DNA of 64,000 bases from Haematobia irritans (Eukaryota > Arthropoda > Insecta > Diptera > Muscidae): contig NC_134398.1 in the NCBI RefSeq assembly GCF_050003625.1, positions 203,898,313 through 203,962,312 of the forward strand. The letters are read 5' to 3'. The position numbers and the translations under genes are program-made. Below, piece by piece: positions 33,303-42,289 of this stretch (position 1 is the stretch's first letter; each line of letters begins with the position of its first letter). The notes beneath the pieces are model-generated. The model did not search any database. It was not told the origin of the DNA and saw only the letters and a list, made by a program, of their open reading frames with translations.

Positions 33303-33623
33303 TAGTATAAAATTAGGGTAGAAAATAAGCAAAACAACAAAAATAAGGGGCAAGTGTTGAAATAACAGAAAATTAAACGGTCGCTGTAGGAAAATGTCCT
33401 TTGCAAAAGGAACAAAAGTGAAAGGAATTGTTCCTGTTTTTCTTTTGAATTGCCAAGAAAAGAAAAGCAGGAAAGGAAAAGGGGATAAGATTCAGATTTT
33501 TAAGTGGAAATTCTTCCATTCAGTTGAATATCAAATAAAAGGTTAGGTTGATAAGTAAATGTAAGTTTCCTTTATGGGGATTACTCGTCGTGTACCTTAA
33601 CTGATAATATTAAATACCATAGA

Positions 33624-33638
33624 TGGCACCCAACGTGG
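33624..33638 (+). other. tRNA-Lys primer-binding-site-like motif 1
   Basis: TGGCACCCAACGTGG differs by one base from the complement of a tRNA-Lys 3' end. First of a group of such motifs over 33.6-40.0 kb. A degenerate match, ACGCCCAATGTAG, follows at 33683. Confidence 0.5.
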
Positions 33639-33770
33639 TGCAAATTAAACTTATGCTAGTTATAAAAAAATTAAAATAAAAAACGCCCAATGTAGTACAA
33701 TACAGATCGTATTAATTGAAGATCTTACTCCATTTATTTCACAAAAATAATTTTCAGTATATATAAAGTT

Positions 33771-33785
33771 TGGCGCCCAACGTAG
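33771..33785 (+). other. tRNA-Lys primer-binding-site-like motif 2
   Basis: TGGCGCCCAACGTAG, one mismatch to the tRNA-Lys 3' complement, preceded by AAAGTT. Confidence 0.55.
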
Positions 33786-33825
33786 CGTATTTTCCATATA
33801 AGGATTCTTGTTCTCCACTCTACCT

Positions 33826-34109
33826 TAGGTTAGGTTAGGTGGCAGCCCGACGTATCAGGCTCACTTAGACTATTCAGTCCATTGTGATACCACATTGGTG
33901 AACTTCTCTCCTATCACTGAGTGCTGCCCGATTCCATGTTAAGAGTCCGAACGGATTCCACATTGCAGTGAAACCAAAGTTTGAAACTCTCGGAAATATC
34001 ACCAGCATTATTGAGGTGGGATAATCCACCGCTGAAAAACTTTTTGGTGTTCGGTGGAAGCAGGAATCGAACCCACGACCTTGTGTACCATTGCACCACG
34101 GTGGCTCCC
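33826..34109 (-). mobile_element. tRNA-derived SINE, copy 2 (internally deleted)
   Basis: Minus strand: head GGGAGCCACCGTGGTGCAAT, then CACAAGGTCGTGGGTTCGAT and TCCTGCTTCCACCGAACACC; the body ends GGGCTGCCACCTAACC. It lacks about 20 bp of the head between the A box and the T-arm and about 30 bp of the body. The tail at 33826-33840 is three TTAGG-type units on +. It sits between primer-binding-site motifs 2 and 3. Confidence 0.9.
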
Positions 34110-34232
34110 TGAATTATTTATTCTAGATTTAATTAGTCTTTATTTTAAAGAAGCCGCATCTTTGGCTCGGGATCAATACAAAAATTCTTAAGAGAAGGTC
34201 AAAATCTTTGGATCTCTTTTAAGTAAAAAATT

Positions 34233-34247
34233 TGGCGCCCAACGTTG
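34233..34247 (+). other. tRNA-Lys primer-binding-site-like motif 3
   Basis: TGGCGCCCAACGTTG, one mismatch. Next to the D6 insertion at 34275. Confidence 0.55.
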
Positions 34248-34439
34248 CGAAGTTTTTTTATAGTCTTTATTTTATTATACATACATTGCGCCACACTCTG
34301 GAACAGAGTGCTATGGGTAAACGAGAAGGAGACATGGTGTCTTTGTCAATAATTCTCAAGTCCGGCACCTAAGTCGATCTAGCCATGTCCGTTTGAATGT
34401 CTTCGAACCACGGTTGTAAATCGAGCTTAAAATAATCTA

Positions 34440-35710
34440 CCAAAATTTGGAGAAAATTTTACCAAAAAAAAAAAACTATCAAACAAATAATTTTATGTCT
34501 ATAGAAAATTTTGCCAAAATTTTACTTCTATACAATATTTTGTCAAAATTTTACTTTTTTTTGGCAAAATCGTATTTCTATAGAAATTTTTTTCAACGTT
34601 TTATATGTATAGAAAATTTTGTTAAAATTATATTTCTATAGAACATTTTGTCAAACTTTTATTTCTACAGAAAATTTTGTCACACTTTTATTTCTACAGA
34701 AAATTTTGTCAAAATTTTATTTCTATAGAAAATTTTGTCAAAATTTTATTTCCATAGAAAATTTTATCAAAATTTTCTTTTCTATGAAAATTTTTGTCAC
34801 TATTTTCTTTTCTATGAAAATTTTTGTCAAAATTTTATTTCTATGGAAATTTTTGTCAAAATTTTATTTCTATGGAAATTTTTGTCAAAATTGTATTTCT
34901 ATAGAAAATTTTGTCAAAATTGTATTTCTATAGAAAATTTTGTTAAAATTTTATATCTGTAGCAAATGTTGTCAACATTTTATTTCTATTGAAAATTTTG
35001 ACAAAATTTTATTTCTATAGAAAATTTTGACAAAATTTTATTTCTATAGAAAATGTAGACAAAATTTTATTTCTATAGAAAATTTTGTCAAAATATTAAT
35101 TCTATACAAAATTTGGTCAAAATTTTATTTCTAGAGAAAATGTTTTCAACATTTTATTCCAATAAAAAAATTTAGTAAAAAATGTATTTCTATAAAAAAT
35201 TTAAAATTTTATTTCTATAGAAAATTTTGTAAAAAATTTATTTCTATGGACATTTTTGTCAAAATTGTATTTCTATAGAAAATTTTGTTAAAATTTTATA
35301 TTTGTAGCAAATGTTGTCAACATTTAATTTCTCTAGAAAATTTTGACAAAATGTTATTTCTATAGAAAATTTTGACAAAATTTTATTTCTATAGAAAATG
35401 TTGACAAAATTTTATTTCTATAGAAAATTTTGTCAAAATTTTAATTCTATACAAAATTTGGTCAAAATTTTATTTCTAGATAAAATGTTTTCAACATTTT
35501 ATTCCAATAAAAAATTTCTATAGAAAATTTTGTAAAAATTTTATTTCTATAGAATATTTTGTTAAAATTTTATTTCCATAGAAAATTTTGTAAAAATTTT
35601 ATTTCTATAGAAAATTTATTCTTGATTTAAAAAAATAAATATTTTTTATTAGGAAAAAAAAAACAAAAATTATTTCTATAGTAAATTTTGTAAAAATTTT
35701 ATTTTTTTTT
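34440..35710 (-). repeat. satellite A array 4a inside X2
   Basis: 29-bp units in reverse orientation. A 335-bp duplication is visible: AGCAAATGTTGTCAACATTT recurs at 34971 and 35306. Confidence 0.9.
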
Positions 35711-36070
35711 TAATTTTATTTCATTATTGTTGTTGCTGTAGCCCTTTGGAATTGGTATTTTCGAGTTTTCGGGAAATAAGCATACTCCAAATGGGGTTTG
35801 CAGTCCTTGGACAGGGATGAAAACCCTGTGTCCGCCCCGGGCCATAGACCCGACTGCAACGAGGGCGGTTATTGTTGTTGTTGAATAGGATGCTCATGAG
35901 GCATGTAGTTATTCTGAAACAGCCATCCATCCAACCATCTTGCAGTCTATAGGGATTTGCCCAAATAAATTTGACAAAAGTACTTTTCCTCTGGTTGGCT
36001 TTAAGCTAAAATCAAAACAACAAAAATGATTGAAGAACAAATCAAAATAAAAAACAAAACAAACAAAAAA
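35711..36070 (+). mobile_element. module G, copy 2 (decayed)
   Basis: Same order as the other G modules: CTGAAAC-bearing ribozyme remnant, TTGCAGTCTATAGGG, AAATAAATTTGACAAAAGTA, then GGCTTTAAGC. Its 5' 170 bp (TTGTTGCTGTAGCCCTTTGG to GGGCGGTTATTG) is different sequence not seen in the other copies, possibly a separate insertion. Confidence 0.68.
35886..35945 (+). ncRNA. decayed hammerhead ribozyme, copy 2
   Basis: AGGATG, CTCATGA (core G changed to C), a disrupted stem II (GGCAT/ATTCT), GAAAC, then CATCC and CTTGCAG. The core substitution and the lost stem pairing predict no activity. Confidence 0.7.
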
Positions 36071-36830
36071 TTTTTTTTTAAAGAAAATGTTGACAAAATT
36101 TTATTTCTATAGAAAATTTTGTCACAAATTTATTTCTATAGGAAATTTTGTCAAAAATTTTTTTCTATAGAAAATTTTGTCAAAATTTTATTTCCATAGA
36201 AAATTTTGTCAAAATTTTATGTCTATGGACATTTTTGTCAAAATTGTATCTCTATGGAAAATTTTGTAAAAATTTTATTTCTATAAAAAATTTTGTCAAA
36301 ATTTCATTTCTAGAGAAAATGTTGTCAAAATTTTATTTCTATGGAATTTTTTATCAAAATTTTATTTCTATAAAAATTTTTGTCAAAATTTTATGTCTAA
36401 AACAAAATTTCTATAGAAATTTTTGTCAAAATTTTATTTCTATGGAAATTTTGGCACAATTTTATTTCTATAGAAAATTTAGTAAAAATTTTATTTCTAT
36501 AGAAAATTTTGTCAAAATTTTATTTCTATGGAAATTTTTGTCAAAATTTTATTTCTATGGAAATTTTTGTAAAAATTTTATTTCATATGTCTAAAACAAA
36601 ATTTCTATAGAAAATTTTGTCAAAATTGTATTTCTATGGAAATTTTGTCAAAATTTTATTTCTATGGAAATTTTTGTAAAAATTTTATTTCTATAGAAAA
36701 TTTTGTAAAAATTTTATTTCTATAGAAAATTTTGTCAAAATTTCATTTCTATGGAAAATTTTGTCAAAATTTTATTTTTATAGAAAATTTTGTCAAATTT
36801 TTTTTTATATAATATTTTGCCAAAATTTTA
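36071..36830 (-). repeat. satellite A array 4b inside X2
   Basis: TTTTATTTCTATAGAAAATT units between module G2 and SINE copy 3. Confidence 0.9.
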
Positions 36831-36833
36831 TTT

Positions 36834-37179
36834 GTGGTCCGTGGTGCAATGTTTAGCATGCCCGCCTTGCATACACAAGGTCGTGGGTTCGGTTCCTGCT
36901 TCGACCGAACACCAAAAAGTTTTTCAGCGGTGGATTATCCCACCTCAGTAATGCTGGTGACATTTCTGAGGGTTTCAAAGCTTCTCTAAGTGGTTTCACT
37001 GCATTGTGGAACGCCGTTCGGAGTCGGCTATAGAAAGGAGGTCCCTTGTCATTGAGCTTAACATGGAATTGGGCAGCACTCAGTGATAAGAGAGAAGTTC
37101 ACCAATGTGGTATCACAATGGACTGAATAGTCTAAGTGAGCCTGATACATCGGGCTGCCACCTAACCTAACCTAACCTA
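36834..37179 (+). mobile_element. tRNA-derived SINE, copy 3 (near full length)
   Basis: Head GTGGTCCGTGGTGCAATGTT, A-box-like, then CACAAGGTCGTGGGTTCGGT (box B) and TCCTGCTTCGACCGAACACC. The body runs through TTTTTCAGCGGTGGATTATC, GGAACGCCGTTCGGAGTCGG and GGGCTGCCACCTAACCTAAC. About 345 bp, ending in CCTAA repeats. It is inserted in satellite A of X2. Confidence 0.92.
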
Positions 37180-37274
37180 TTTATATAGAAAATTTTGACA
37201 AAATTTTATTTCTATAGAAAATGATGTCAAACTTTTACTTCTAAAAAAAAATTTTGTCAAAATTTTATGTCTAA

Positions 37275-37635
37275 AACAAAATTTGTTAATTCAGGCAGTT
37301 CACTAAACCCAAAAATGAAGCACACTTCAACCATCCGAAAAAAGGTTTAAAAGATAGCCGCCTTATGCCGAAATAAATTCGTACAAACATGGGTTTAGTG
37401 AACTGCCTGAATTTATTCTGATAATTGGTTGATAGTTTTGCTGCAAGTAGAGGATGCTGATGAGGAATGTGGTAATTCCGAAACGTGCGTCCATCCAACC
37501 AACTTGCAGTCTATAGAGCTTTTCCCAAATAAATTTGACAAGCATACTTTTGCTCTGTTGGTTAAGCTACACTTGTAGTGTAGTCAATGCATGGTTTTAA
37601 GCTGAGAGCAAAAACAACAACATTGATTAAAAAAA
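37275..37635 (+). mobile_element. module G, copy 3 (best preserved)
   Basis: Non-satellite module. It carries a 23-bp perfect inverted repeat (AATTCAGGCAGTTCACTAAA..., arms 37288-37310 and 37391-37413), then the hammerhead at 37441-37509. GTCTATAGAGCTTTTCCCAA, TTGACAAGCATACTTTTGCT and CAATGCATGGTTTTAAGCTG follow. The layout resembles a pseudo-LTR of a Penelope-like element or a retrozyme. No reverse transcriptase is present. Confidence 0.75.
37441..37509 (+). ncRNA. type I hammerhead ribozyme, copy 3 (complete)
   Basis: Self-cleaving RNA motif. Stem I outer CTGCAAGT (37441-37448) pairs with ACTTGCAG (37502-37509); inner GGATG (37452-37456) pairs with CATCC (37492-37496). The core CTGATGA is at 37457-37463. 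Stem II GGAAT/ATTCC (37464-37468, 37475-37479) has loop GTGGTA. GAAA is at 37480-37483. Stem III is only CG/CG (37484-37485, 37488-37489) with a 2-nt loop. The cleavage triplet GTC ends at 37491. The internal loop in stem I and the very short stem III are typical of hammerheads in Penelope-like elements and Schistosoma satellites, which often work best as tandem or dimeric RNA. Confidence 0.88.
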
Positions 37636-38745
37636 ATTATTTCTATAGGAATTTTTGTCAAAATTTTATTTTTATGGAAATTGTTGTCAAAATTGTATTT
37701 CAATGGAAAATTTTATAAAAATGTTGTCAAAATTTTATTTCCATATAAATTTTTGTCAAAATTGTATTTCTATGGAAAATTTTGTAAAAATTTTATTTTT
37801 ATAGAAATTTTTGTCAAAATTTTGTTTCTATAGAAAATTTTGTCAAAATTTCATTGCTACAGAAAATTTTGTCAAAATGTTATTTTTACAGAAACTTTTG
37901 CCAAAATTTTATTTCTATAGAAAATGATGTCAAAATTTTATTTCTATAGAAAATGATGTCAAACTTTTACTTCTAAAAAAAAATTGTCAACATTTAAGTC
38001 TAAAATAAAATTTCTATAGAAATTTTTGTTAAAATTTTATTTCTAATGAAATTTTTGTCAAAATTTCATTTCTAGAGAAAATTTTGTCAAAATTTTATTT
38101 TTATAGAAAATTTTGCCAAAATTTTATTTCTATAGAAAATAATGTCAAACTTTTACTTCCAAAAAAATGTTGTCAAAATTTAAGTCTAAAATAAAATTTC
38201 TATAGAAATTTTTGTTAAAATTTTATTTCTAATGAAATTTTTGTCAAAATTTCATTTCTAGAGAAAATTTTGTCAAAATTTTATTTTTATAGAAAATTTT
38301 ACCAAAATTTTATTTCTATAGAAAATAATGTCAAACTTTTACTTCCAAAAAAATTTGTCAAAATTTTATGTCTAAAACAAAATTTGTCAAAATTTGTCAA
38401 AATTTTATGTCTATAATTTTTTTTTTTTCAAAATTTTATTTCTATAGAAATTTTTGTCAAAATTTTATTTCTATGGAAATTTTTGTCAAAATTTTATTTC
38501 TATAGAAATTTTTGTAAAAATTATATTTCTATAGAAAATTTTGTAAAAATTTTATTTCTATAGAAAATTTTGTCAAAATTTTATTTCTATGCAAATTTTT
38601 GTCAAAATTCTATTTCTATAGAAAATTTTTTCTATAAATTTTTTTTTTTTGAAAACATTATTTCTATGGAACATTATGTCAAAATTTATCTATAGAAAAT
38701 TTTGTCAAAATTTTATCAAAACTTTATTTCTATAAAACATTTATG
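37636..38745 (-). repeat. satellite A array 4c inside X2
   Basis: 29-bp units, with a 186-bp local duplication (AAGTCTAAAATAAAATTTCT at 37996 and 38182). Confidence 0.9.
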
Positions 38746-39083
38746 AAGTACTTCTTCGTTGGAGAGGAATATTTTGCAAAATCATCAAAACGTAAACAAT
38801 TCTACCAATCTACCAAACAGTAAAAAATCTACCAGTTTTGGTAGAATTCTACCAACTGTGGCAACCATGCTTCGAACACATTTTTGGGATCAAAGTCTAG
38901 GTCGCAGTTTTAGTCCAATTTGGCACAAGTATGTATTTTGGGTCGGAGTAAAATCCTATTGATTTTGGAGGAAATAAGTTCAGATTTAGATATAGCTCCC
39001 TAAGTGCAAAGTAAGATCACACGATTCATTGCACTGGTCGTATGGATTATAAATTATACCGTATATTCGTAAAATTCAAAACT

Positions 39084-39098
39084 TGGCGCCCAACGTGA
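39084..39098 (+). other. tRNA-Lys primer-binding-site-like motif 4
   Basis: TGGCGCCCAACGTGA, matching 14 of 15 bases. With D6 removed it would lie about 120 bp after motif 3. Confidence 0.55.
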
Positions 39099-39911
39099 AG
39101 AATTTCTCATTTAAAGATTTCGTTTATTTTGAAATGGCATTCAAATTATTAAATGACCGAAAAAAATCTTCAATAGTTCTTAAAAAAATATAAGCAACTT
39201 ATAACCTTCAATTGGAAACGTTATAATTTAATATTCGTTGTTTATATTTATTTGTAGCTCTTAGATAGGGCGCCAAATAATCTATTTATTTATAAATGAC
39301 ATTTTTCCCAAATAACTTCTTCTTCCCCCTACAAATGTTACCTCGTTTAATTTTTACTAAAAATCAAGCAAAATATAGGGCATTTGTTTTTGGTTTCCTT
39401 TTTATTAAGTTATGGCCACGTGTTATTGTTGTGGTTTTATTGTGGAAGTCAAAGTTCATTGGGATGTAGTTGGTTGTTGGCACTTAGTTTGGTGTTTTCA
39501 GTTTTGGGACCATTCTCATATTTAAAACCAAAAACCATATTACAAAAGAATAAACCACAGACTATGAACAAAATCCGTTTTTACCACAATTTGACCACAA
39601 AAATAAAAACGAAAGTCAAAAAGTAAATGAGACGAAACGAAAAGACTGCTTGCCAAGTATATACAAAAAAAAAAACAAAAGGAAAATTTTTGGCTTGTGC
39701 GAAAATCTCCGAACAAAAGTTTTACATTTCAAGCATGACCACGAAATTTAATGCAGTTAAAAGGAAGAATATCAGGAAGGGAAAATGAAATATAGAGCAC
39801 TGAAGCATTTGTTCATGGGACCATCGGAAAAACATGTTGTTATTTTCGAATGGCGAAAGAGGATATTAGAAATTTTGATTGAAACCCAAAACAGTTGGTA
39901 ATTTCAAAATT

Positions 39912-39926
39912 TGGCGCCCAACGTGG
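39912..39926 (+). other. tRNA-Lys primer-binding-site-like motif 5
   Basis: TGGCGCCCAACGTGG matches 15 of 15 bases of the tRNA-Lys 3' complement. Confidence 0.6.
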
Positions 39927-40020
39927 TGAGAAAAAAGCAGGAATGCATAAATTTTTAATAATTTAAAGAATTCGAATTAGATTCTTGTTAAACAGACCTT
40001 ACACAAGTAAAAGTTTTTAC

Positions 40021-40036
40021 TGGCGCCCAACGTGGG
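40021..40036 (+). other. tRNA-Lys primer-binding-site-like motif 6
   Basis: TGGCGCCCAACGTGGG, the longest exact match in the window. No LTR or gag-pol was seen downstream. Confidence 0.6.
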
Positions 40037-41738
40037 TCACATATGATTTTATGGCTGAAACCATAACGGTCATTGAATTATGATGTTTTTTCTCAACTAT
40101 TCTATATTAAAAACTACATTGAACATATGGCTATACGAAGTCTGTTTTTTTATTTATATTTAATATTTCAACCCAGAAAAAAATACCCTTGCAACATCTG
40201 GAGCACAACGAGAAAACCGTCATTGTTATAGATTTTATTTTTAGGCGAAATTTTCAAAGCCGAATAAGCCACAAAACACAATAGCTAATATATATTTGTT
40301 GTGCTACCATTTGACCGCAAATATGATAATGACAATAAACCCCACGAATTGGTAGAAAGAAAAGAAACTAAAGCCCATGGAAATCAGTAAGAAAAAAAAT
40401 GAAACAATACTATTTGCTGTTTATATGAAAATGGCCCAACTAAATCGTTACATTTTAAGCATGACCACGAAACTAAGGGGCATAGGGACAATTGAACAAT
40501 GAGAAAGGAAGGAAAAGGAAAGGGAATGGATATCAAAATATTTACCAAAGGGAAAATATGTTGCCACACTCAAATAAAGTGGCATTAATGGTACAATGGT
40601 TGATTCAGAATTTATTAAAAATTAGCTTTGAACAAGGAGACGGCCTCGGTAGACAAGTTATTTTGTAGCAGATAAAATTTGAATCGTAAAAATGTATAGT
40701 GTTGAGAGGTTTTGTTACATTTTCCTAAGACTTTCCCCCCCCAACACACACAAAAATTCTGTTGTCGTTTAGATATCTATTTTCATGGAATTTTCTCATT
40801 CTACTACTGTTAAGTGACCTTATTGCCAGGACATGTGTTGTGTACCATGCCATTGCTGGTAAGGCTTTCGATATGATAAGAAAGCAACCAACATTTGGAC
40901 AAACAACCATTGCCATGTTTATTTTCCATTGGAAATGGTAATGATATTTTCTTAAGGACATCAACACACAAAAATATAGATTAAATATATACTAAGGATT
41001 ATAAAGATTTGATAACAAAACAAAAACGGGTATTTATTTGATCTCAAGATAAACACATGATGGGTTTCCAAAAAAAAAAAAATAGCAAAAGATTAATATC
41101 AGGCGACATATGAATTTATGAAATCTTAATGGCCGGTCCTCTTGAAAATGAAATTCGAAATTAATATGGATCATAGAAATGAAGGAAGGATACTAAAGCA
41201 AAAATAAAGAAAATGTATAGCACATTAAATTAATTTTACCGAGTTCAATAAAATTATTTAAGTTAAATAGAATTCATTTAAATTAAATTATATTTATTTA
41301 ATCTAATATCATTGTATTTTATTTGGAATTTATTTAAATTAAATTAAAATTATTTCAATATACACTTGATATAAACTAATATGATTAAGTTTAATTTTAT
41401 GTTATTCCTGCACACACAAAAAAATGATAAATGAATTTTGCATTATAACCAAAATGATAAAGGCATTTTTCATTAATAGTTAATTGAAGTTGGTGATTGA
41501 TACCATCATTTCTGTGATTGAAGAAATTTCAATTAAAAATTAATTAGATCAATTGATTTTGTGGAATTTTATACCCTCCACCATAGGATGGGGGTATATT
41601 AACTTTGTCATTCCGTTTGTAACACATCGAAATATTGCTCTAAGACCCCATAAAGTATATATATTCTGGGTCGTGGTGAAATTCTGAGTCGATCTCAGCA
41701 TGTCCGTCCGTCCGTCCGTCTGTTGAAATTACGCTAAC

Positions 41739-42193
41739 TTCCGAACTAGAGGTTTGCGCGTGACACGAAATTCTCGTGACACGGGCGTGAGAAATCAAAT
41801 CGGTTCGTGAATGTGCGTGAATAAAATTTCTGCAGAATCACGCTCCCGAAAAAAATCAAGATTTAATTCATACTCGTATTTTAACTGAAATTAATTTATC
41901 TCTCGAACCATATTCTATTTTTGAAGTTTTTTACCTTTGCAGATTTCCGTTTGGAAAATGTCGTGAGGTTCGTGAATTTATCGTGAATCACGAGAATTGT
42001 CGTGAATCGTACGTGAACGTGAGTCTTTAAAAATAGTTCGTGCGTGAGCGTGCGTGAGTACTGGCTTTCATTTCGTGAATGTGCGTGAGTTGGATTGGCT
42101 ACAACACGTATCGTGCGTGAGCGTGCGTGAATAAACATTTTGTTTCGTGAATGTACGTGAAATTTCAGTCACGCGCACACCTCTATTCCGAAC
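41739..42193 (+). mobile_element. hAT-like MITE W, 439 bp, perfect 8-bp target duplication
   Basis: Body 41747-42185. Ends TAGAGGTTTGCGCGTGA and TCACGCGCACACCTCTA form the inverted repeats. TTCCGAAC is present on both sides (41739-41746 and 42186-42193). The interior is dense in TTCGTGAATGTGCGTGA-like motifs (near 41805, 42034, 42075, 42113 and 42145), probable subterminal transposase-binding repeats. No coding capacity. Confidence 0.93.
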
Positions 42194-42289
42194 GAAACAA
42201 GCTATCGACTTGAAACTTGGCACACGTAGTTGTTATTGATGTAGGTCGGATGGTATATCAAATTGGCCATATCGGTCCACTTTTACGTA

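Larger units (their letters stand above)
34401..38877 (+). mobile_element. element X2: hAT-like ends, satellite A cargo, 8-bp target duplication
   Basis: Body 34409-38869 (4461 bp). Left end CACGGTTG; right end GTTGGTAGA...CTACCAACTGTGGCAACCATG. CTTCGAAC is duplicated exactly at 34401-34408 and 38870-38877, and removing X2 heals D6. The inner left end (AAAATAATCTACC, GAGAAAATTTTACC) matches the inner right end of X1 inverted. The cargo is satellite A in the TTTTATTTCTATAG orientation, two G modules (35711-36070, 37275-37635) and a SINE. No transposase, so it depends on another hAT source. Confidence 0.87.
34275..39003 (+). mobile_element. DINE-1-like element D6 (subfamily 1), split by X2
   Basis: The left part has a TTATAC start, CACACTCTGGAACAGAGTG, AGAAGGAGACATGGTGTCTT and AAGTCGATCTAGCCATGTCC. 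The right part (38870-39003) has AACACATTTTTGGGATCAAAGTCTAGGTCGCAGTTTTAG and AGATTTAGATATAGCTCCC. The two join as in D1 and D4. The 3' end of the family is absent, so it is truncated at about 39003. Confidence 0.75.
39099..41568. other. gene-free region with two further primer-binding-site motifs
   Basis: AT-rich, mostly single-copy sequence. TGGCGCCCAACGTGG occurs at 39912 and TGGCGCCCAACGTGGG at 40021. Frames up to about 80 codons have no recognised content. 41240-41400 is rich in TTTAAATTAAAT-type runs. 41405-41568 (ACACACAAAAAAATGATAAA...ATTTTGTGG) may be a further small MITE, not resolved. Confidence 0.45.

Noticed and set aside
37286..37545. Short frames across module G (such as MLVKFIWEKLYRLQVGWMDA)
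   Set aside because: They overlap the hammerhead and are not kept open among the module copies; the conserved signal is RNA structure.
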